The notes beneath the pieces are model-generated. The model saw only the letters and a list, made by a program, of their open reading frames with translations, searched no databases and had not been told where the DNA came from. 49,518 nucleotides of DNA from Streptomyces sp. NRRL S-37. GTDB taxonomy: Bacteria; Actinomycetota; Actinomycetes; Streptomycetales; Streptomycetaceae. The position numbers were made by a program, and so were the translations under genes. The stretch's first letter is position 1, and every line of letters starts with the position of its first letter. Positions 16,643 to 27,800 of this stretch are shown in pieces. The stretch spans positions 1 to 49,518 of the forward strand of contig NZ_JOIZ01000039.1 in assembly GCF_000721605.1 (NCBI RefSeq), in the 5' to 3' direction.

Positions 16643-16908
16643 ACGGAGCCGCCTTCTGTGACGGCTGGGACGACCGCGCTGCGTTATCGAACGTTAATAG
16701 ACGCGAGGGCCGGATTCCAAGCCGTTCCTCTTGATCGTTAACGATTTTCGGGGGGACTTAAGCACCATGAAGGGCCAAAAACGGGCGAGTTGACCGCGCC
16801 TCAGACCGGCTCGAGTGACGGGTGGTTTCTGACTGTGCGTCAGTTGTTATGCACTGCGGGACGGGTCGCTCACACTGAGTGAGAGAGGGTGGAAGGGAAC
16901 GGAAAACA

Positions 16909-16944
16909 CCGAGGGCCGGAATCCTTTCGGATTCCGGCCCTCGG
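16909..16944 (-). terminator. Terminator of the initiator tRNA
   Basis: A perfect 16-bp stem starting CCGAGGGCCGGAATCC with a four-base loop lies eight bases beyond the 3' end of the minus-strand tRNA. Confidence 0.85.
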
Positions 16945-16951
16945 CCTTCAG

Positions 16952-17025
16952 TAGCGGGGACAGGATTTGAACCTGCGACCTCTGGGTTATGAGCCCAGCG
17001 AGCTACCGAGCTGCTCCACCCCGCG
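16952..17025 (-). tRNA. tRNA-fMet (CAT), initiator
   Basis: A 74-base cloverleaf with anticodon CAT. It has the initiator signatures: an unpaired first acceptor position (C1 against U72) and three G-C pairs (GGG/CCC) at the base of the anticodon stem. CCA is not encoded. It starts 17 bases beyond the stop codon of the upstream reductase/deaminase gene. Confidence 0.95.
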
Positions 17026-17042
17026 TTACCGGCGGCCCGGCC

Positions 17043-18176
17043 TCAGCGGCCGAGCAGATGGCTGTTCGGCGCCTTGGCGCGGTCCTCGTGCTCCGGCAGG
17101 ACGACGACGGTGGCGCCCCCGGCGGCCAGCACACCGCTGCCGTCGGCGCCCGCCACGAACGTGTCCGGCTCGCGCCAGGCCGTGACCACCCGCCGCACCC
17201 CCGCGTCCAGGACCAGCCGGGCACAGGGCGCGGGCCGGGACGCGCGGCGGGCGCAGGGCTCCAGGCTGGAGTACACGGTGGCGGTGACGAGCCGGGGGTC
17301 CGTGGGGTCGACCTTGGCGAGCGCGGCCTCCTCCGCGTGCACCACCGGGTCGGTGCCCTCGCGGGAGTGGCCGCGCGCCAGCTCCGTACCGTCGGCGGCC
17401 ACCACGACCGCGCCCACGCTGAACGCCGTCTCCGAGGGCGGGCACGCGGCGGCCAGCTCGCAGGCGAGGGCCAGCCAGTGGTGGTCGGCGGCGGAGGGCA
17501 GCGGGCCGGTGCCGGGGGCGGTGGGCTCGTAACGGATCAGGACGACGTCGCCGACCGGGCGGGTCTCGACCGTCCGCAGCCGGCCGCCCTGGTAGGAGCC
17601 GGGGCCGAAGAGGCGGGGGGCCTTCGGGTCGCCGACGAACAGCGGCGCGAGGACCAGCTGGAGCTCGTCGGCCAGCCCCTCGGTGAGGAGCTGCGTGTGG
17701 ACCGTGCCGCCGCCCTCGACCATGAGCCGCCGCACCCCGCGCTCGGCGTGCAGGTGCTCAAGGAGCCGCCGCCAGTCGAGCTCGGGGCCGAGCGGGACGA
17801 CGTCGGCGGCGAGACCGAGGGCGTGGGCGCGCTCGGCGCCCCGGTCGGTCGTGTAGAGGACCTTCTCGCCGCCGGTGTGCCAGAACCGGGCCGCCGGGTC
17901 CAGGTCGCCGGAGCCGCTGACGGTGACCTTGAGCGGGTACTCGGCCCGGCCGGCGGCGAGGCGGGCGGCGCGCCGCTCGGGCGAGTTGACCAGCAGCCGG
18001 GGGTTGTCGGCGCGGATCGTGCCGGCGCCGACCAGGATGGCGTCCACGGACGCCCGTACCTCGTCGACCCGGTCGAAGTCGTCCGGGGAGGACAGCAGCA
18101 GCCGCTCGGGGCCGGTGTCGTCCAGGTAGCCGTCGAGAGAGACGGCGGCGGACAGCAGGACGTACGGGTGCGGCAT
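17043..18176 (-). CDS. RibD-like pyrimidine reductase - deaminase fusion with swapped domain order
   Basis: A 377-residue protein. Residues 1 to about 215 form a dihydrofolate-reductase-like RibD C-domain (SLDGYLDD, AILVGAGTIRADNPRLL, RLMVEGGGTVHTQLL). Residues about 230-370 form a cytidine-deaminase-like domain with the zinc motifs HAEEAAL and SSLEPCARRASRPAPCARLV. In canonical RibD the deaminase is N-terminal, so the order is inverted. The pair suggests a deamination plus NADPH reduction of a pterin- or pyrimidine-like substrate, in riboflavin or a related pathway. No other riboflavin gene is nearby, so the true substrate is uncertain. ATG start at 18176. Confidence 0.85.
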   Translation of the reverse strand: MPHPYVLLSAAVSLDGYLDDTGPERLLLSSPDDFDRVDEVRASVDAILVGAGTIRADNPRLLVNSPERRAARLAAGRAEYPLKVTVSGSGDLDPAARFWHTGGEKVLYTTDRGAERAHALGLAADVVPLGPELDWRRLLEHLHAERGVRRLMVEGGGTVHTQLLTEGLADELQLVLAPLFVGDPKAPRLFGPGSYQGGRLRTVETRPVGDVVLIRYEPTAPGTGPLPSAADHHWLALACELAAACPPSETAFSVGAVVVAADGTELARGHSREGTDPVVHAEEAALAKVDPTDPRLVTATVYSSLEPCARRASRPAPCARLVLDAGVRRVVTAWREPDTFVAGADGSGVLAAGGATVVVLPEHEDRAKAPNSHLLGR

Positions 18177-18774
18177 CGGCGGACTCCGGGTGGGGCGGGT
18201 ACGGGGGTCCAGTCTGCCGGTCGGGGCCCGATCGGCCCCACGCGGAGGGCGTACCGGGTGAGTTCCGGGCGGTCCCTCGGGCCGGGTCCGGCCGTCGTGC
18301 CCGGCGCCGCGCCGGTCGGGCCGCGCCGGGCACGACGGCGTTCAGCGGGACGGTCCGCCGGAGCAGGGGCACCTCGTACCGCCTCCTCGCCGTGGGCTTC
18401 CGGGGCGGGGAGCCGACGGCCCGCGGACCGGGGGCGCGGCGCGGGCCGTCCTGTCCAGCGTGTGCGCCGGGCGGGCTTGTGCGCCATCGGTGACAGTCCC
18501 CATTTTCCCCCAGGGCCACGGCCGGCGGGGCGGCCCGCGTACGTGGTGGCCCCCGGGGCGTATGGGGCCCGCGACGGATGGCCGCGGGCGGTGGCGGCGG
18601 GGGACGCTGGAGTCTGCCGCACCGGACGGGTGACGACGTCGGTACAAGGGCAAACTCCCTTGTACCGGGCCGAGTTCGCGACAGGACGACGGTTCACCCT
18701 CGTACGCCCCGGCGTCACGGAGCGATGGCCGTCGGCGGTGTCACCGGACGGCCGCCCCCTGGGAAGGAGGAGCC
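18177..18774. other. Non-coding gap, 598 bases
   Basis: The gap separates the divergent reductase/deaminase and DUF3040 genes. I see no gene with convincing codon bias. The only clear structure is a perfect inverted repeat at 18641-18666, described separately. The frames that cross it are Arg/Pro-rich shadows. Confidence 0.5.
18641..18666. promoter_or_regulatory. Perfect 10-bp inverted repeat, candidate operator
   Basis: GGTACAAGGG and CCCTTGTACC are exact reverse complements separated by six bases (CAAACT). The symmetry, spacing and lower GC content suit a dimeric repressor site about 110 bases ahead of the DUF3040 gene. A hairpin in the RNA is also possible. Confidence 0.5.
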
Positions 18775-19047
18775 GTGCCCCAGTCCGACGACGAGCGCCT
18801 GGTCGACCTCGCGGCCCGTCTCGAACACGAGGACCCCCGTTTCGTCCGCTCACTCTCCGAAGGCCGTCCGGCCCGCCCCCGCGAGTACCGGCGCACGGGC
18901 GCCTGGTGCGCGCTGGCCATCGGGGTGACCATGCTCGCCGCGGGCATCGTCGTCCCCGACGGCCTCCTCATCGCGGCGGGCCTGGTCCTCACCGGGATCG
19001 CCGTGCAGCTCCTCGACCCGAACCGGGACGAGCGCCCCGTGAAATGA
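18775..19047 (+). CDS. DUF3040 small membrane protein
   Basis: A 90-residue protein beginning MPQSDDERLVDLAARLEHEDPRFVRSL in part, the typical acidic amphipathic start of DUF3040 proteins. Two hydrophobic segments (about residues 44-62 and 63-80) follow and then a charged tail. DUF3040 proteins are common in actinobacteria and have no established function. GTG start with GGAAGGAGGAG closely upstream. It stands alone, followed by the convergent tRNA-Lys. Confidence 0.85.
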   Translation: MPQSDDERLVDLAARLEHEDPRFVRSLSEGRPARPREYRRTGAWCALAIGVTMLAAGIVVPDGLLIAAGLVLTGIAVQLLDPNRDERPVK

Positions 19048-19124
19048 CGCGGCGCCCGGGCCGGCCGAAGCCGGTCCGAGCGCCGCGCAGCAGGTCAGAG
19101 GCGGTGTGCCCCTCCTGCGGGAGG

Positions 19125-19197
19125 TAGGCCCTGTGGGACTCGAACCCACAACCAATGGATTAAAAGTCCACTGCTCTGCCAATTGAGCTAAGGGCCC
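19125..19197 (-). tRNA. tRNA-Lys (TTT)
   Basis: A 73-base cloverleaf with anticodon TTT in the loop CTTTTAA, canonical GGTTCGAGTCC-type T arm, and no encoded CCA. A TATGCT -10-like element lies on the same strand at 19223-19218, just upstream of the 5' end. Confidence 0.96.
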
Positions 19198-19280
19198 CTG
19201 GCGATGTTGCCTCCCCGAGCATAGCCGGAGGTGGCCGGGACTCCGATCGGGTATCGCGGGACGTGTCCCGCGCGGAACGC

Positions 19281-19318
19281 GGGAGGGCCCGCACGACGGG
19301 TGTCGTGCGGGCCCTCCC
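19281..19318 (-). terminator. Terminator of the DEAD-box helicase gene
   Basis: A perfect 17-bp stem starting GGGAGGGCCCGCACGAC with a four-base loop lies 22 bases downstream of the helicase stop codon. Confidence 0.85.
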
Positions 19319-19339
19319 GGCCGGCTCGGTGAGCCTGTG

Positions 19340-21478
<2,139 letters not shown>

Positions 21479-21729
21479 ACGAATGCGAAACCTTCCGGAG
21501 TCTCTTCGGCACGCGCCCGTCAACTCCGTGATTCGCAGTTCGCAATTACGACCGCCTCGATGCGGTCCACCACGGCAAGGGAGAGAGTACGCGCCACACG
21601 GCGCGCTCTGCAGTGGCGCCGGGCAAATAGGATCAAACGATCTGCCACCATACGCACCCGATACCCCCGAAAGCAAACCGGCAGGTGAGCGGGGGGTCCG
21701 GTGGGCGGGGAAGCACGGGGGAGGAGACC

Positions 21730-22287
21730 TCAGACCGGCGCCCCCGCCTCCGGCGCCGGTTCCCGTCGCGCCCACTGCGTCTCGGGCGGCTGGTGCGCCG
21801 ACGAGGACGGCTCCGCCTGGGTCGGCTCCGGTGTGACCGGCGGCTCGGGCTGCGTCGGCGTGGGCTCCGGATCGGGCGTGCGCGAGGGCTCCGGGGGAAC
21901 GGGCCCGCCGTCCGGGGTCGGATCCGCCGGCCCGTCCGGCCCGCCGTCGGCCGGTGCGGACCGGCTCACCCCGGCGGACGGCGTGGCCTTGCCGGACGCC
22001 GCCTTCCCGGCCTCGCCCTTCTTCCCCCCGCCCTTCTTCTCCTCGCCCCTGCGCCCCTTGTCCCCGCCGTCCCCGCGCGCCCCGTCGGCCGACGCGGCGC
22101 CGTACCCGGCACCGCCACCCGACACCGTGGCGCCCCCGTCCGGCTCCTCGCCGCCGGGCCTCCCCGCGGAGTGCGACGGCCCGTCGCTCCCGCCCGCACC
22201 GTCCTCACCCACACTCATGCAGCCGGCGGCGGCGGCGACGGCCACGACCGTGGCGGCCAGGCGGACGGGTACGTAAAAGCGGCGCAC
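21730..22287 (-). CDS. Pro/Gly-rich exported lipoprotein of unknown function
   Basis: A 185-residue protein with a signal peptide and lipobox (AAAAGC at about residues 18-23), so it should be anchored to the outer face of the membrane. The mature part is low complexity: Gly/Ser-rich, then a Lys/Glu/Gly segment (EEKKGGGKKGEAG), then Pro/Thr/Glu repeats (PDPEPTPTQPEPP). There is no recognisable domain, and composition bias prevents a family call. It lies upstream of the helicase gene on the same strand, 250 bases apart, and downstream of the small zincin gene. Confidence 0.7.
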   Translation of the reverse strand: MRRFYVPVRLAATVVAVAAAAGCMSVGEDGAGGSDGPSHSAGRPGGEEPDGGATVSGGGAGYGAASADGARGDGGDKGRRGEEKKGGGKKGEAGKAASGKATPSAGVSRSAPADGGPDGPADPTPDGGPVPPEPSRTPDPEPTPTQPEPPVTPEPTQAEPSSSAHQPPETQWARREPAPEAGAPV

Positions 22288-22383
22288 GGGGCCACCTCCG
22301 GTTGGAGTGCAGGGTCAACAACCCCAACTCCCACCACCCGCAAGAAGACACGCGTACGGCACAGGGGTGTCGTACGGATCCCC

Positions 22384-22734
22384 CTATCCGTAGCCGAGCG
22401 CGTGCAGCCGGGCGTCGTCGATGCCGAAGTGGTGGGCGATCTCGTGCACCACCGTGATCTCCGTCTCCGCGACGACGTCCTCCGGGGACTCGCACATCCG
22501 CAGCGTCGGCCCCCGGTAGATGGTGATCCGGTCCGGCAGCACCCCCGCGTACCACTCGCCCCGTTCCGTCAGCGGAGTCCCCTCGTACAGCCCGAGCAGC
22601 TCCGGATCGTCCGCCGGCGGCTCGTCCTCCACGAACACCGCGACGTTGTCCATCAGCCGCGTCAGCTCCGGCGGGATCCGGTCCAGCGCCTCGGCGACCA
22701 GCTCCTCGAACGTCTCGCGCGTCATCTCCAGCAC
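22384..22734 (-). CDS. Small zincin-like metallopeptidase
   Basis: A protein of about 116 residues with the zinc motif HEIAHHFGID near its C-terminus, preceded by TEITVV. The conserved DRITIYRGPTLRMC segment belongs to the zincin-like metallopeptidase family PF06262. Members are small cytoplasmic proteins of unknown substrate. The start is uncertain. I chose the GTG at 22734 because it gives the usual M-L-E-M-T-R start of the family. The ATG at 22809 adds 25 residues but would leave only nine bases before the divergent gene. Confidence 0.75.
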   Translation of the reverse strand: MLEMTRETFEELVAEALDRIPPELTRLMDNVAVFVEDEPPADDPELLGLYEGTPLTERGEWYAGVLPDRITIYRGPTLRMCESPEDVVAETEITVVHEIAHHFGIDDARLHALGYG

Positions 22735-22818
22735 GAAGCCATTGTCGGGTACGAGCCGTCCGTACGAGTTGCGTACGGCCCCCGCATATCCGGTCACCGA
22801 CTTGGGCATACGGGACCA

Positions 22819-24417
22819 ATGGCCCGCGTCCCCTCCGCCGTCCCGAACGCCCTCCACCGCCTCCCACGGGTCCTGCGGGCCCCCGGCCGCCGCCGGCGCT
22901 CCCCCCGGCCCGCCACCGCGACGCTCACCCTCACCCCGCAGCCGCGGCCCTGGACGCGCGCGGCCGGTCTCGTCGCCGTGGTGGTCCTCGGTGCCTGGCT
23001 CGGCCTGCTCGTCGTCGGCAACGTCCGCGTCCCGGTGGGCCCCATGGACACCACCATGACCCTGCGCCCCTCCGTCACCGGCGGCACGAAGATCAACATC
23101 TCGCCCCTCGGCGACCTCCAGCTCGCCAGCCACACGGCCCCCGTCCGCCTGGACGTCAACGTCGACCAGCTCGACCCCGAGCGCTCCCAGGCCCTCGTCG
23201 ACCACCCCGAACGCCTCTCCGGCCTCCAGGACGAGGTGACCGAGGACATCACCCGCGGCACCGCCGACCTCGCCGTGCGCTCCTGCGTCGCCGTGGTCAC
23301 CGGCGCCACCGCCCTGGGCCTCCTCGTCTACCGCCGCCCCCGCCGCGCCCTCGCCGCCGGCGGCCTCGCCCTCGGCCTGCTGGCCGCGTCCGGCGGCACG
23401 GCGTACGCCACCTGGAACCCCGACTCCGTCCTGGAGCCGAAGTTCTCCGGCCTGCTCTCCTCCGCCCCGTCCCTGGTCGGCGACGCGCGCAGCATCGTCA
23501 CGGAGTTCGACGTCTACCAGAAGGAGCTGGCGCGCCTGGTCACCAACGTGACCAAGCTGTACGACGCCACCTCCACCCTCCCCGCCTACCAGCCGGACCC
23601 GACCACCCTCCGCGTGCTGCACGTCTCCGACATCCACCTCAACCCGGCGAGCTGGAAGATCATCGCCTCGCTGGTGGAGCAGTACCGGGTGGACGTGATC
23701 GTCGACTCGGGCGACACGATGGACCACGGCACCGCCGCCGAGAACGGTTTCCTGGACTCCGTCGAGGACCTGGGCGCCCCCTACGTCTGGGTCCGCGGCA
23801 ACCACGACTCGCTCGTCACCCAGCGCTATCTCGAAGGCCTGAGGAACGTCCACGTCCTCGACGACGGCAGGGCGAGGACGGTCGCCGGGCTGCGCTTCGC
23901 CGGCATCGGCGATCCGCAGTTCACCCCCGACCGCTCGAACCGGACCGGGGCCGAGCAGTCCCAGGAGCTGGCGGGCGCCCGGCTCGCCTCCGCCCTGCGC
24001 GACCAGCGGGCCGCCGGCACTCCGGTGGACGTGGCGGTCGTCCATGAGCCGTCGGCGGCGCGCGAGGTCGACGGCACCGTGCCGCTGGTACTGGCCGGGC
24101 ACATCCACCACGAGCAGACGGAGGTCATGCGGTACGGCACCCGGCTGCGCGTCGAGGGCTCCACCGGGGGCAGCGGCCTGCGCGCGATCGAGGGGAAGTA
24201 CCCGGACCCGATCGAGACGTCGATCCTCTACTTCGACCGCGACACGCGCCGCCTCCAGGCCTGGGACTCCATCGAACTGGGCGGCCTCGGCCTGACCACG
24301 GCGGAGGTCAGCCGCCACCTCCCGGAGGAGAACCAGCCGGGTGCGAGCACCTCGCCGTCCCCCTCCTCCGGCTCCTCCGGAACCCCCTCGGCCACCGCCT
24401 CGACGCCCTCCCCGTAA
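22819..24417 (+). CDS. Membrane-anchored metallophosphoesterase
   Basis: A 532-residue protein. The N-terminus is basic, followed by a membrane segment at about 50-70 and two more at about 160-205, with an outside domain between them. The calcineurin-like phosphoesterase domain (about 255-480) has all metal motifs: VSDIHLN, DSGDTMDHG, GNHDS and AGHIHHEQ. The tail is Ser/Pro-rich. The catalytic domain probably faces outside, given the hydrophobic layout, but topology is inference. The substrate is unknown. The ATG at 22819 is the first plausible start and has no clear ribosome-binding site. A tRNA cluster follows in the same direction. Confidence 0.85.
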   Translation: MARVPSAVPNALHRLPRVLRAPGRRRRSPRPATATLTLTPQPRPWTRAAGLVAVVVLGAWLGLLVVGNVRVPVGPMDTTMTLRPSVTGGTKINISPLGDLQLASHTAPVRLDVNVDQLDPERSQALVDHPERLSGLQDEVTEDITRGTADLAVRSCVAVVTGATALGLLVYRRPRRALAAGGLALGLLAASGGTAYATWNPDSVLEPKFSGLLSSAPSLVGDARSIVTEFDVYQKELARLVTNVTKLYDATSTLPAYQPDPTTLRVLHVSDIHLNPASWKIIASLVEQYRVDVIVDSGDTMDHGTAAENGFLDSVEDLGAPYVWVRGNHDSLVTQRYLEGLRNVHVLDDGRARTVAGLRFAGIGDPQFTPDRSNRTGAEQSQELAGARLASALRDQRAAGTPVDVAVVHEPSAAREVDGTVPLVLAGHIHHEQTEVMRYGTRLRVEGSTGGSGLRAIEGKYPDPIETSILYFDRDTRRLQAWDSIELGGLGLTTAEVSRHLPEENQPGASTSPSPSSGSSGTPSATASTPSP

Positions 24418-24423
24418 ACCGTT

Positions 24424-24453
24424 TTGGCGATCGCTCCCGACAGCACGTATGCT
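24424..24453 (+). promoter_or_regulatory. Promoter of the tRNA Glu-Asp-Phe cluster
   Basis: TTGGCG at 24424-24429 and TATGCT at 24448-24453 with an 18-base spacer lie 45 bases before tRNA-Glu. Confidence 0.5.
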
Positions 24454-24497
24454 TCTCACGTCCCCGACGCGCTGCGAAGCGCCCAGGCGGGCCGATA

Positions 24498-24570
24498 GCC
24501 CTCATCGTCTAGCGGCCTAGGACGCCGCCCTTTCAAGGCGGTAGCACGGGTTCGAATCCCGTTGGGGGCA
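24498..24570 (+). tRNA. tRNA-Glu (TTC)
   Basis: A 73-base cloverleaf with anticodon TTC in the loop CTTTCAA, canonical TTCGAAT T loop and a fully paired acceptor stem with one G-U. It is the first gene of a three-tRNA cluster. Confidence 0.96.
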
Positions 24571-24607
24571 CGCACCACCCTGTGCGACACTGTCGTACGA
24601 CACGCTT

Positions 24608-24682
24608 GGTCCTGTGGAGCAGTTTGGAGTGCTCGCCACCCTGTCAAGGTGGAGGCCGCGGGTTCAAATCCCGTCAGGACCG
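24608..24682 (+). tRNA. tRNA-Asp (GTC), copy 1
   Basis: A 75-base cloverleaf with anticodon GTC in the loop CTGTCAA and discriminator G73. The sequence is identical to the copy at 28974-29048. Confidence 0.96.
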
Positions 24683-24687
24683 CTGGT

Positions 24688-24701
24688 GTTTCACGTGAAA
24701 C
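24688..24701. other. parS: parS centromere site (ParB binding)
   Basis: GTTTCACGTGAAAC is a perfect match to the 14-bp Streptomyces parS sequence bound by ParB. Flanking bases extend it to a 20-bp perfect palindrome (24685-24704) that fills almost the whole 24-base gap between tRNA-Asp and tRNA-Phe. Streptomyces chromosomes carry about twenty such sites within a few hundred kilobases of oriC, so this locates the window near the origin. Confidence 0.92.
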
Positions 24702-24706
24702 ACCTC

Positions 24707-24780
24707 GGCTGGGTAGCTCAGTTGGTACGAGCGATCGCCTGAAAAGCGATAGGTCGCCGGTTCGACCCCGGCCCCAGCCA
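24707..24780 (+). tRNA. tRNA-Phe (GAA)
   Basis: A 74-base cloverleaf with anticodon GAA in the loop CTGAAAA and canonical GGTTCGACCCC T arm. Last gene of the cluster, six bases after the extended parS palindrome. Confidence 0.96.
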
Positions 24781-24785
24781 CAGCA

Positions 24786-24812
24786 AAGGCCCCGATCATC
24801 GATCGGGGCCTT
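24786..24812 (+). terminator. Terminator of the tRNA cluster
   Basis: Perfect 11-bp stem AAGGCCCCGAT / ATCGGGGCCTT with a five-base loop, followed by a T-rich stretch (TTGTTGTGTG), six bases after tRNA-Phe. Confidence 0.85.
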
Positions 24813-24874
24813 GTTGTGTGCCCCGGCAAAATCATTGGCCGCGAATTTTCGCGGGATGAGACCCTGGAGTCCGT

Positions 24875-27800
24875 ATGTCTACGCACTCTGCCCCCGCTCT
24901 CGGCTCCCTCGCCTCCCGCCTCACCGAGCTGTCGCTGCGCGACGCGCACCGGCTCGGGCGCAGGCTCGAAGGCGCACGCAAGATCCGTAAGCCGGAGGCC
25001 CGCGCCGCCGTGCTCGCCGAGATCGAGGCGGAGGTCGCCGGGTCCGAGGAACGGATGGACGCACGGCGCGCCCGGGTGCCCGCGGTCACGTATCCCGAGC
25101 AGCTCCCCGTCAGCCAGAAGAAGGACGCGATCGCCGAGGCGATCCGTGATCACCAGGTGGTGATCGTCGCGGGTGAGACCGGGTCCGGCAAGACCACGCA
25201 GATCCCGAAGATCTGCGTGGAGCTGGGCCGGGGCGTCCGGGGCATGATCGGGCACACCCAGCCCCGCCGCATCGCCGCGCGTACGGTCGCGGAGCGGGTG
25301 GCGGAGGAGCTGGACACGCCGCTGGGCGAGGCCGTCGGCTGGAAGGTCCGCTTCACCGACCAGGTGAACCCGGACGCCACCTTCATCAAGCTGATGACGG
25401 ACGGCATCCTGCTCGCGGAGATCCAGACCGACCGCGAGCTGCGCGCCTACGACACGATCATCATCGACGAGGCGCACGAGCGGTCGCTCAACATCGACTT
25501 CCTGCTCGGCTACCTCGCGCAGCTGCTGCCGAAGCGGCCGGACCTCAAGGTCGTCATCACGTCGGCGACCATCGACCCGGAGCGTTTCTCCCGGCACTTC
25601 GGGGACGCGCCGATCATCGAGGTCAGCGGGCGCACGTATCCGGTGGAGGTGCGGTACCGGCCACTGCTGGAGGAGGACTCCGAGGACGCCGACCGCGATC
25701 AGATCACCGCGATCACGGACGCCGTCGAGGAGCTGATGGCCGAGGGGCCCGGCGACATCCTGGTGTTCCTCTCCGGCGAGCGGGAGATCCGGGACACGGC
25801 GGACGCGCTGACGAAGAAGCGGTACCGGTCGACCGAGGTGCTGCCGCTGTACGCGCGGCTGTCCCACGCCGAGCAGCACCGGGTGTTCCAGCAGCACGGC
25901 GGCCGCCGGATCGTGCTGGCGACGAACGTGGCCGAGACGTCCCTGACCGTGCCGGGCATCAAATACGTCATCGACCCGGGCTTCGCGCGCATCTCCCGCT
26001 ACAGCCACCGCACCAAGGTGCAGCGGCTGCCGATCGAGCCGGTCTCGCAGGCCAGCGCCAACCAGCGCAAGGGCCGCTGCGGCCGTACGTCGGACGGCAT
26101 CTGCATCCGGCTGTACAGCGAGGACGACTTCCTGGCCCGTCCGGAGTTCACGGACGCGGAGATCCTGCGCACCAACCTCGCCTCGGTCATCCTGCAGATG
26201 ACGGCGGCCGGCCTGGGCGAGATCGAGAAGTTCCCCTTCATCGACCCGCCGGACCACCGCAACATCCGCGACGGCGTGCAGCTGCTCCAGGAGCTGGGCG
26301 CGCTCGACGCGGCGCAGAAGGACCCGCGCAAGCGGCTGACGCAGACCGGGCGGAAGCTGGCGCAGCTTCCGGTGGACCCGCGGCTGGCCCGCATGGTGCT
26401 GGAGGCGGACAAGAACGGCTGTGTCCGCGAGGTGATGGTCATCGCCGCCGCCCTGTCCATCCAGGACCCGCGGGAGCGGCCGGCCGACAAGCAGACTCAG
26501 GCCGACCAGCAGCACGCCCGGTTCCGGGACGAGTCCAGCGACTTCCTCGCCTACCTCAACCTGTGGCGGTACGTCCGCGAGCAGCAGAAGGAGCGCGGCT
26601 CGTCGTCGTTCCGCCGGATGTGCAAGCAGGAGTACCTGAACTTCCTGCGGATCCGCGAGTGGCAGGACATCTACACGCAGCTGCGCACGGTCGCCAAGCA
26701 GATGGGCATCCACCTCAACGAGGAGGACGCCCCCGGCGACCGCGTCCACGTCTCCCTGCTGGCCGGTCTGCTGTCGCACATCGGCATGAAGGACGTGAAG
26801 GAGTCCAAGGACTCCGGTCCGGGCGCCGGCCGCAAGGACGGCGGGCGCAACGAGTACCTGGGCGCGCGGAACGCCAAGTTCGCGATCTTCCCGGGCTCGG
26901 CGCTCTTCAGGAAGCCGCCGCGGTTCGTGATGTCGGCCGAGCTGGTGGAGACGTCGCGGCTGTGGGCGCGGGTCAACGCGAAGATCGAGCCGGAGTGGGT
27001 GGAGCCGCTCGCGGAGCACCTGCTCAAGCGCACGTACAGCGAGCCGCACTGGGAGAAGGACCAGGCGGCCGTGATGGCGTACGAGAAGGTCACGCTGTAC
27101 GGCGTGCCGATCGTGGCGCAGCGCAAGGTGAACTACGGCCGCATCGACCCGGAGGTCTCCCGGGAGCTGTTCATCCGCAACGCGCTGGTCGAGGGCGACT
27201 GGCGCACGCACCACAAGTTCTACGCCGACAACCGGAAGCTGCTGACCGAGGTCGAGGAGCTGGAACACCGGGCGCGGCGCCGGGACATCATGGTCGACGA
27301 CGAGACGCTGTTCGACTTCTACGACCAGCGGATCCCCGAACACGTGGTGTCGGGGGCGCACTTCGACTCGTGGTGGAAGCACAAGCGGCGCGAGCAGCCG
27401 GACTTCCTCGACTTCGAGCGGGAGATGCTGATCCGTGAGTCGGCGGAGGCGGTCACCAAGGCCGACTACCCGGACTCGTGGCGGCAGGGTCCGCTGAAGT
27501 TCCGGGTGACGTACCAGTTCGAGCCGGGTGCGGACGCGGACGGTGTGACGGTCCACGTTCCGCTCCAGGTGCTGAACCAGGTGACGGACGAGGGGTTCGA
27601 CTGGCAGATCCCCGGTCTGCGCGAGGAGGTCGTCACGGAGCTGATCCGTTCGCTTCCCAAGCCGATCCGGCGGAACTACGTGCCGGCGCCGAACTACGCG
27701 AAGGCGTTCCTGGAACGGGCGGTGCCCCTGCAGGAGCCGCTGACCGTGACGATGGCCCGTGAGCTGAAGCGGATGGTCGGCGTGCCCTTCGAGGCGGAGG

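Larger units (their letters stand above)
16476..16951. other. Riboswitch leader and promoter region of the M23 gene
   Basis: The 476-base gap contains, on the minus strand, the promoter and c-di-AMP riboswitch leader of the M23 gene, and at its far end the terminator of the initiator tRNA. A 12-bp palindrome ATCGTTAACGAT at 16734-16745 and AT-rich DNA (16680-16760) mark the likely promoter region, though I cannot place hexamers with confidence. Confidence 0.6.
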
